Of a stretch of 64,000 nt of DNA, positions 59,454 to 64,000 are shown one piece after another. The stretch covers positions 4,464,001 through 4,528,000 of the forward strand of contig NZ_RJVJ01000001.1 of assembly GCF_003751605.1 (NCBI RefSeq), written 5' to 3'. This stretch comes from Kitasatospora cineracea. GTDB taxonomy: Bacteria > Actinomycetota > Actinomycetes > Streptomycetales > Streptomycetaceae. Within the stretch, counting starts at the first letter, position 1, and each line of letters begins with the position of its first letter. The translations under genes and the position numbers were made by a program. Below the pieces are notes generated by a model that searched no databases, was not told the DNA's origin, and saw nothing but the letters and a program-made list of their open reading frames with translations.

Positions 59454-60230
59454 GTGGGGACAGCACCGGTGGCCGAGACCATCCGCACCAAGGGCACCGC
59501 GTCGCCGCGCCCGCTGCGCCGGCACGAGGTGGCCGAACGGATCAAGCGCTACATCATCGACAACCGGCTGCGCCCCGGCGACCTGCTGCCCAGCGAGGGC
59601 GAGCTGTGCGAGGCGCTCGGCGCCAGCCGCTCCAGTGTCCGCGAGGCCGTCAAGACGCTGGACGCGCTGGACATCGTGGAGGTCCGGCACGGCCACGGCA
59701 CCTACGTGGGCCGCCTCAGCATGTCCGCCCTGGTCGAGGGGCTGACCTTCCGCGGACTGCTCAGCCCCGACGACGACTTCAAGGTGCTGGAGGAACTCGT
59801 CGACGTCCGCGAGGTGCTGGAACGCGGCATGGCCCAGCGCATCCTGGACACCCTGCACGCCGACCACATCACCGCCCTGGAGGAACTGGTCGACGAGATG
59901 GAGGCCGGACTGGCGGCCGGCCAGGACGTCATCGGCATCGACCGCCGCTTCCACGCCCTGCTGGTCGAACCGCTCAGGAACGAGATCATCAGCCAGTTCT
60001 CCTCCGCCTGCTGGGACGTCTACGGCATCGTCGCCCCCCACCTGCACGTCATCACCAAGCAGGACGAACTCGACACCGTCAACGCCCACCGCGCCGTGGT
60101 CGCCGCCGTCCGCGCCGCCGACCCGCTCGCCTTCGACCGCGCCGTCGAAGCCCACTACCGCCCGGCCCGCCGCCGCATCGCAGCCGCCCGCGAACGCAAC
60201 GCCAAGGCCGCCGCGCAGAACGGCAGTTGA
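59454..60230 (+). CDS. FadR-subfamily GntR regulator of sialic-acid genes
   Basis: 258 aa from a GTG at 59454 (GTG 59469 is an alternative). Winged HTH: RHEVAERIKRYIIDNRLRPG and DLLPSEGELCEALGASRSSV then REAVKTLDALDIVEVRHGHG (residues 23-82). The FCD ligand domain follows with metal-type residues in VDVREVLERGMAQ, DRRFHALL and NAHRAVVAAV (Asp/His set). Operators GACATC-N-GATGTC at its own promoter and at the sialidase promoter define the regulon. A sialic-acid intermediate is the probable ligand. Confidence 0.92.
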   Translation: MGTAPVAETIRTKGTASPRPLRRHEVAERIKRYIIDNRLRPGDLLPSEGELCEALGASRSSVREAVKTLDALDIVEVRHGHGTYVGRLSMSALVEGLTFRGLLSPDDDFKVLEELVDVREVLERGMAQRILDTLHADHITALEELVDEMEAGLAAGQDVIGIDRRFHALLVEPLRNEIISQFSSACWDVYGIVAPHLHVITKQDELDTVNAHRAVVAAVRAADPLAFDRAVEAHYRPARRRIAAARERNAKAAAQNGS

Positions 60231-60237
60231 CGTTCCT

Positions 60238-60984
60238 TTGGGGGCAGGGTGGCAGGACGACCCGGTCCGCCAGGAGATCGTCCGGGCCTTCCTCGACGCC
60301 GACCCGCTGGAACAGGCGGGCGGCCCGCTCGACGTCCGCGCCGTGCTCGCGGCGCTCCCCGCGGCGAGCAAGGACGCCTTCGCGTACGACGACCTCCCCT
60401 GGGAGCGCTTCCCGGAGGGCCCCGGCACCCGGGACGACGTGGCGCGGCTGCGCTCCACCGACCCCGAGCAGGTGTACCGCGGAGTGCGCGGAGTGGAGGG
60501 CCAACTGGCCAACAGCTACTGGTCGGTGGCGGCCATGGCCGTCCCGTTCCTGCTCCGCGCCGCGGCCGACCCGCGCAACCGGCACCGCGGCTACGCACTG
60601 GAGACGGCAGCCTGGACGGTCCGCCGGCCGTTGGCCCCATGGCCGGAGACCCGGAGCACACTGCTGCGCTTCGACGACCCGGGGTGGCGCTACGAACCGA
60701 GCGGCTACTTCGGGACGTGGGGCATCGAGGCCGCCCGGGACGCGCTCGCCGCGGACGCGGACCTGCTGACGGCCCTGCTCGACGACCCCGTCCCCGGCAT
60801 CCGCGCCGCGGCCGCCTACACCCTGGTGGCCGCGTCCGGCCCCGCCGACCGTATCTGCGCGGCCCTGCACGCCCAACTGCGCACCGAGGCCGATTCCGTG
60901 CTGCGGGCCGGACTGCTGCTCCCCTCCGTGCGCCAGGAGCCGGAGGGGGAAGATCCCTGGGGAGCGTCCCCCTCGTGGGAGTGA
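60238..60984 (+). CDS. Hypothetical HEAT-like protein
   Basis: 248 aa from a TTG at 60238, 7 nt after the GntR stop, so co-transcribed. The middle and C-terminal parts show helical repeats: YWSVAAMAVPFLLRAAADPR, HRGYALETAAWTV, ADLLTALLDDPVPGIRAAAA and YTLVAASGPADRICAALHAQ. These suit HEAT/armadillo scaffolds. No catalytic motif is seen. It is convergent with the sialidase gene, 7 bp apart; a role in sialic-acid use is not supported beyond position. Confidence 0.65.
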   Translation: MGAGWQDDPVRQEIVRAFLDADPLEQAGGPLDVRAVLAALPAASKDAFAYDDLPWERFPEGPGTRDDVARLRSTDPEQVYRGVRGVEGQLANSYWSVAAMAVPFLLRAAADPRNRHRGYALETAAWTVRRPLAPWPETRSTLLRFDDPGWRYEPSGYFGTWGIEAARDALAADADLLTALLDDPVPGIRAAAAYTLVAASGPADRICAALHAQLRTEADSVLRAGLLLPSVRQEPEGEDPWGASPSWE

Positions 60985-60991
60985 CGGGGCG

Positions 60992-62803
60992 TCAGGAACC
61001 GCTCACCCAGGCGGTGGTGAAGTTGGTGTACACGATGCCGCCGGTGCTGCCGATCTCGTACAGGTCGGCCACCGTGCCGTCGTTGAGGACCGCCGCGCTG
61101 GAGTAGCCGCTGGGGCCGGCCTTGAGGAGGGTGCGGTGGGGCCAGCTGGCGCCGTCGTCCTGGCTGATGCGGACGGTGAGGTCCTGGCGGGTGGCGTTGT
61201 TGGCGGTGGCGGTGTTGGAGAGGACGGCGGTGGGGGTGAGCAGCGGGTGGCCGGCGGCGTCGGTGTCGGTGGGGCGCAGGTAGGAGATCTCGTCGCCGTT
61301 GCAACCCGGGTCCAGCAGGCCGGAGTTCCAGGCGGTGCCGAAGCCGCCGGCCACGTCGGTGGCGTCGGAGGTGGTGGCGTACCAGCGGTTGCCGCCCGCG
61401 TTGGAGCGCATGTTCTGGACGACCTTGCCGGTGCTGCGCTGGATCGCCTTGGACTCGTTCACGCCGGTGGCCGCGGAGCCGCCGGCGTGCCAGCTGGCGC
61501 CGTGGTCGTCGGAGTAGAGGTTCGCCGCGTGGTCGCCCGCCGCGTCGTGGTAGACCATCGGCTGCACCAGGCGGCCGGAGGCGAGTTGCACGCCGTGCCC
61601 GGAGGAGGCGAACATGCCGGCCCAACTCGCGTCGCGGACGGACGGGTTGAGGTCGACGGGGGCGCTCCAGGTGGCGCCGTCGTCGTCCGAGGTGACGTAC
61701 CGGACGTGGGTGTTGGTGGTGGCGGTGGCGGAGGTGTCGCCGGCGGTGGAGCCGTAGTAGCCGACGCCGACCTTGGGCGAGTAGGTGAAGAAGCAGAACA
61801 CCCGGCCGGTGGTCCGGTCCACCAGCAGGCTGGAGTCGCCGTAGCCCTCCGCGGTGGTCGCGGGGTGGGCGATGATCCGGGGCGCCGAGAAGGTCGCCCC
61901 GCCGTCGGTCGAACGGACCATCGCCACCTGGATGTTGTTCGTCCCGCCGCCGAGGTCGGCGCCGCCGTCGATCCGGGCGTCGGCGGTGGCGATCACCGTG
62001 CCGGACGCGGTCTGGGCCAGGGCGGGGATCCGCACCGACTTCGCGGTGGTGGTCGTGGTGGTGTACGAAACCCCGTTCGCGGCAAGGGCGTTGACGCCGC
62101 TGATCGGGGTGGCGGTGGTGAGGACGGTCTGCGCGTTCATGCCCGGGGTGCCGGCCGCCAGGCCGCAGTTCGCGGTGCCGGACTGGGTGCTGCTCCAACT
62201 GCTGCCGGTGGCGGCCAGGTTGAAGGTGTAGGGGGTGCCGTTCGGGAGGGTCCAGTACAGCGAGGAGTCGCCGGACATCGCCGGGACGCTCACCGTCCAC
62301 GGCGAGTTGGTGCGGCCCGGCCAGGCGACGGTGAAGGTCTGCGCGGCGGCGGTGCGGTTGTCCAGGGTGATCCGCAGGCGGTGGCTCGCGGGCAGTGAGC
62401 CGTCGGCGTTCCGCGGGCACTCCAGGCTGACGTTGGCGTCCAGCGCGTTCGAGCAGTCCAGGGTGCCGCTGACGGTGTTGTCGTAGCCCTGCGGGGTGGT
62501 GGTGCGGAAGGTGTAGGCGGTGCCGGACGGCTTGGTGAAGTAGAAGTGCGAGGAGTCGAAGGCCGCGACGGTCGCGCTCCAGGTGCCGTTGCCCGGCCAG
62601 GTGAGGGTGAACGTGGTGGGGGTGGCGGTGTTGTTCACCACCGTCTGCTGGATCCGGCCGCCGGAGGCGCAGTCCTGGCTGACCACGGCCGACTGGCCGA
62701 CCGGGGCTGTGGCGGACGCGGTGGCGACGCCGAGCGGGAGGGCGGTGAGAGTGAGGGCGCCGACGGTGAGGAGGGCGCGGGCGTGCGGAGGGGACAGGGC
62801 CAC
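60992..62803 (-). CDS. Secreted exo-alpha-sialidase (GH33-type, BNR repeats)
   Basis: 603 aa from a GTG at 62803. Signal peptide near 10-32 (ALLTVGALTLTALPLGV, cleavage after ASA). Two similar N-terminal beta domains (about 40-120 and 125-215), each with a Cys pair and a WPG motif, probably bind carbohydrate. The sialidase propeller holds the RIP motif (258-260), the acid Asp in ATADARIDGG, and four Asp-boxes: STDGGATF (298), SDDDGATW (372), SDDHGASW (431) and SQDDGASW near 560. A catalytic Glu and the Tyr are expected in GVNESKAIQ and SGYSSAAVL. It frees sialic acid outside the cell. Its promoter has two GntR operators. Confidence 0.93.
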   Translation of the reverse strand: MALSPPHARALLTVGALTLTALPLGVATASATAPVGQSAVVSQDCASGGRIQQTVVNNTATPTTFTLTWPGNGTWSATVAAFDSSHFYFTKPSGTAYTFRTTTPQGYDNTVSGTLDCSNALDANVSLECPRNADGSLPASHRLRITLDNRTAAAQTFTVAWPGRTNSPWTVSVPAMSGDSSLYWTLPNGTPYTFNLAATGSSWSSTQSGTANCGLAAGTPGMNAQTVLTTATPISGVNALAANGVSYTTTTTTAKSVRIPALAQTASGTVIATADARIDGGADLGGGTNNIQVAMVRSTDGGATFSAPRIIAHPATTAEGYGDSSLLVDRTTGRVFCFFTYSPKVGVGYYGSTAGDTSATATTNTHVRYVTSDDDGATWSAPVDLNPSVRDASWAGMFASSGHGVQLASGRLVQPMVYHDAAGDHAANLYSDDHGASWHAGGSAATGVNESKAIQRSTGKVVQNMRSNAGGNRWYATTSDATDVAGGFGTAWNSGLLDPGCNGDEISYLRPTDTDAAGHPLLTPTAVLSNTATANNATRQDLTVRISQDDGASWPHRTLLKAGPSGYSSAAVLNDGTVADLYEIGSTGGIVYTNFTTAWVSGS

Positions 62804-62928
62804 GGGGGTGCTCGCAATCGTCCGAGGGGGAGTCCGCGTCCGCCGGCCGGCCGGGGCGCGGGCGTGGGGGCCGCGCAGGGGGTGGCCGGTCGGCGGACGG
62901 GCGGAGGGAGCCGAGACATCGGAGTCAG

Positions 62929-63007
62929 GACATCTGATGTCTGGTCAACGACCCTAGGGAGAGCGGCGGGTGGCGGTCAAGGTGTCTGACGTAAGACATC
63001 TGATGTC
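62929..63007 (-). promoter_or_regulatory. Sialidase promoter with two GntR operators
   Basis: On the minus strand TTGACC (62975-62980) and TAGGGT (62951-62956) have an 18-bp spacer. Operators GACATCTGATGTC lie at 62995-63007 (upstream of -35) and 62929-62941 (around +1). A degenerate half-copy GACATCGGAGTCA is at 62915-62927. The layout suits repression by looping or by blocking polymerase. The upper site also lies close to the divergent hypothetical gene. Confidence 0.82.
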
Positions 63008-63091
63008 CAGGGGAGGGGTGTGGCCGGACCGTCCGAATGGTGTGCGAACATGCCGGACGCAGGCGAACCCGGACGAGAGGACGGCGACACC

Positions 63092-63748
63092 ATGAAGGAC
63101 ATCGAGGCGGAGCGCCAGCGGATCCTGGCATCGCCCCCGGCCGCGCTCGTCGCGCAGGCGGCCGCCAACCCCGGCGGATCGGTCGCGGTGATCGACCCCG
63201 AGTACGTCGACGACCCCGACGGCTTCGTGCCGAGCGAGGCGGTCCACGGATGCTGGCTGGTCGGCCCGGACGGGAAACTGACCGGCGAGTACCGGGAGAA
63301 CCCGCGGCACGGGCGGCCCACGGACGACCTCCACCATCTCACCGACCCCGACCACTGGCTCGGCTGGCTCGGCGACGACCCGGCCGGGGCGGTCCGCGGC
63401 TCCCTCGCCCGCTGTCTGACCCAGCAGGTCCCCGGATCGGAGGTGGAGTGGGTCAAGACCACCGGCAAGCCCGGCTTCCGCACCGGCGGCCGGCGCAGCC
63501 CCGAGGACGAGCAGCGCATCGTCGTCACCAGGGCCGGACTCGCGGTCCCCTTCGCACTGGCCGTGACCGCGCCCGGACGCCGGCGCGAGATCCTCACCGG
63601 CGTCTTCAGCTGGGTCGCCGTCCGCCTGGACCGGCCCGGGCAGCGCAAGGACCAGGTCTGGCTCGACCTCCGGGCCGACCTCGCCTGGGCGGAGGAGGAA
63701 CTCGACCGGCGGATCTACCAGGTCGGGGAGTCCGCCCCGGAGAGCTGA
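63092..63748 (+). CDS. Hypothetical protein, type VII-immunity-like size
   Basis: 218 aa from the ATG at 63092 with GAGAGGACGG upstream. I do not recognise it. It begins MKDIEAERQRILASPPAALV, has an acidic middle with WLVGPDGKLTGEYRENPRHG, and ends with a helix (DLRADLAWAEEELDRRIYQV). No membrane segment, no catalytic motif. It starts 85 bp after the upper sialidase operator, so might be under GntR control, or simply be divergent. Confidence 0.6.
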   Translation: MKDIEAERQRILASPPAALVAQAAANPGGSVAVIDPEYVDDPDGFVPSEAVHGCWLVGPDGKLTGEYRENPRHGRPTDDLHHLTDPDHWLGWLGDDPAGAVRGSLARCLTQQVPGSEVEWVKTTGKPGFRTGGRRSPEDEQRIVVTRAGLAVPFALAVTAPGRRREILTGVFSWVAVRLDRPGQRKDQVWLDLRADLAWAEEELDRRIYQVGESAPES

Positions 63749-63778
63749 GCCGGCAGTCGGGGGCCGGTGGAGGAGCAC

Positions 63779-64000
63779 TCAGCGGGACGGCGGCCGGTGC
63801 GCGGCGTCGACCTCGGCGGCGAACCAGCGGGTCAGGGTGGTCGGGTGGGTGATCGCGGTGCCCACCACGACCGCGAAGGCGCCGGCCTCCAGCGCGGCGC
63901 GGGCCTGGGCGGGGGTGTGGATCCGGCCCTCGGCGACCACCGGGACGTCCAGCGCGGCGGCCAGCCGGGACACCAACTCCAGGTCCGGGCCGGGCAGGTG
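63779..64000 (-). CDS. nanE: N-acylglucosamine-6-phosphate 2-epimerase, C-terminal part (cut by window edge)
   Basis: The last 73 residues are inside the window; the start is beyond 64000. The sequence VSRLAAALDVPVVAEGRIHT, AQARAALEAGAFAVVVGTAI and THPTTLTRWFAAEV matches the end of the NanE TIM barrel, where VAEGRIHTP and VVVGTAITHP form the phosphate site. NanE converts ManNAc-6-P to GlcNAc-6-P in sialic-acid breakdown. That fits the sialidase, transporter and GntR genes next to it. Confidence 0.85.
   Translation of the reverse strand, partial: HLPGPDLELVSRLAAALDVPVVAEGRIHTPAQARAALEAGAFAVVVGTAITHPTTLTRWFAAEVDAAHRPPSR

Overview
The window is very GC-rich DNA with strong third-position G/C bias, many GTG and some TTG starts, and a gene set (ECF sigma factors with membrane partners, many TetR/LacI/ROK/GntR regulators, MFS exporters, a lanthipeptide locus, xylose and sialic-acid catabolism) typical of Streptomycetaceae (Streptomyces or Kitasatospora). 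It looks like a chromosomal accessory or arm region rather than a conserved core. Nothing in it fixes the species.

Layout. 0-6.9 kb: two translationally coupled ABC-F ATPase genes (the second cut by the window edge), a 134-bp inverted repeat just upstream of an ECF sigma factor fused through a membrane helix to a glycosyl hydrolase, an amidase, and a SnoaL-like protein. 7-12.4 kb: a lanthipeptide locus (55-aa precursor, three-domain synthetase with a Cys-Cys-Cys zinc site) behind an MMPL transporter gene. 12.7-18.5 kb: an oxidoreductase/TetR pair with three phased operators, a ZTP riboswitch ahead of a monofunctional AICAR formyltransferase, a small phosphatase, and a histidine kinase/response regulator pair. 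18.57-19.56 kb: an intact IS5-family element with a 3-bp target duplication. 19.7-28.7 kb: a TetR/hydrolase pair and a run of nucleotide-type enzymes (HD, Nudix, HTH-PLD-like, HAD, kinase-like, nucleotidyltransferase, MetRS-like zinc protein) ending in a class V aminotransferase.

28.7-38.8 kb: TetR/FAD monooxygenase; divergent xylA and xylB with a ROK regulator; a NodB-type deacetylase and a LacI regulator, which together suggest xylan/xylose use; and an SDR gene with a striking palindromic promoter. 39.2-41.3 kb is a decayed stretch: a frameshifted DUF1508-like gene, a sortase fragment without its catalytic cysteine, and an orphan pstB with two frame changes.

41.4-47.4 kb is the most interesting part. 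A small membrane protein gene is divergent from an operon of a nucleoside-phosphorylase-like effector, a 1373-aa STAND/NLR-type NTPase and a 65-aa protein. The last three share one short motif, at the C-terminus of the effector, the N-terminus of the NTPase and the N-terminus of the small protein. This is the arrangement known for bacterial NLR amyloid-signalling conflict systems, with an unusual stand-alone motif protein added.

47.6-64 kb: YceI, a SigE-type sigma factor with a membrane partner, a disulfide oxidoreductase, GNAT, a lipoprotein, an LLM-class oxidoreductase, LysR, an EmrB-type exporter, and a sialic-acid regulon (NanT-like MFS transporter, FadR-type GntR regulator, secreted sialidase and the end of nanE). 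Copies of one operator sequence, GACATC-N-GATGTC, precede the regulator and flank the sialidase promoter.
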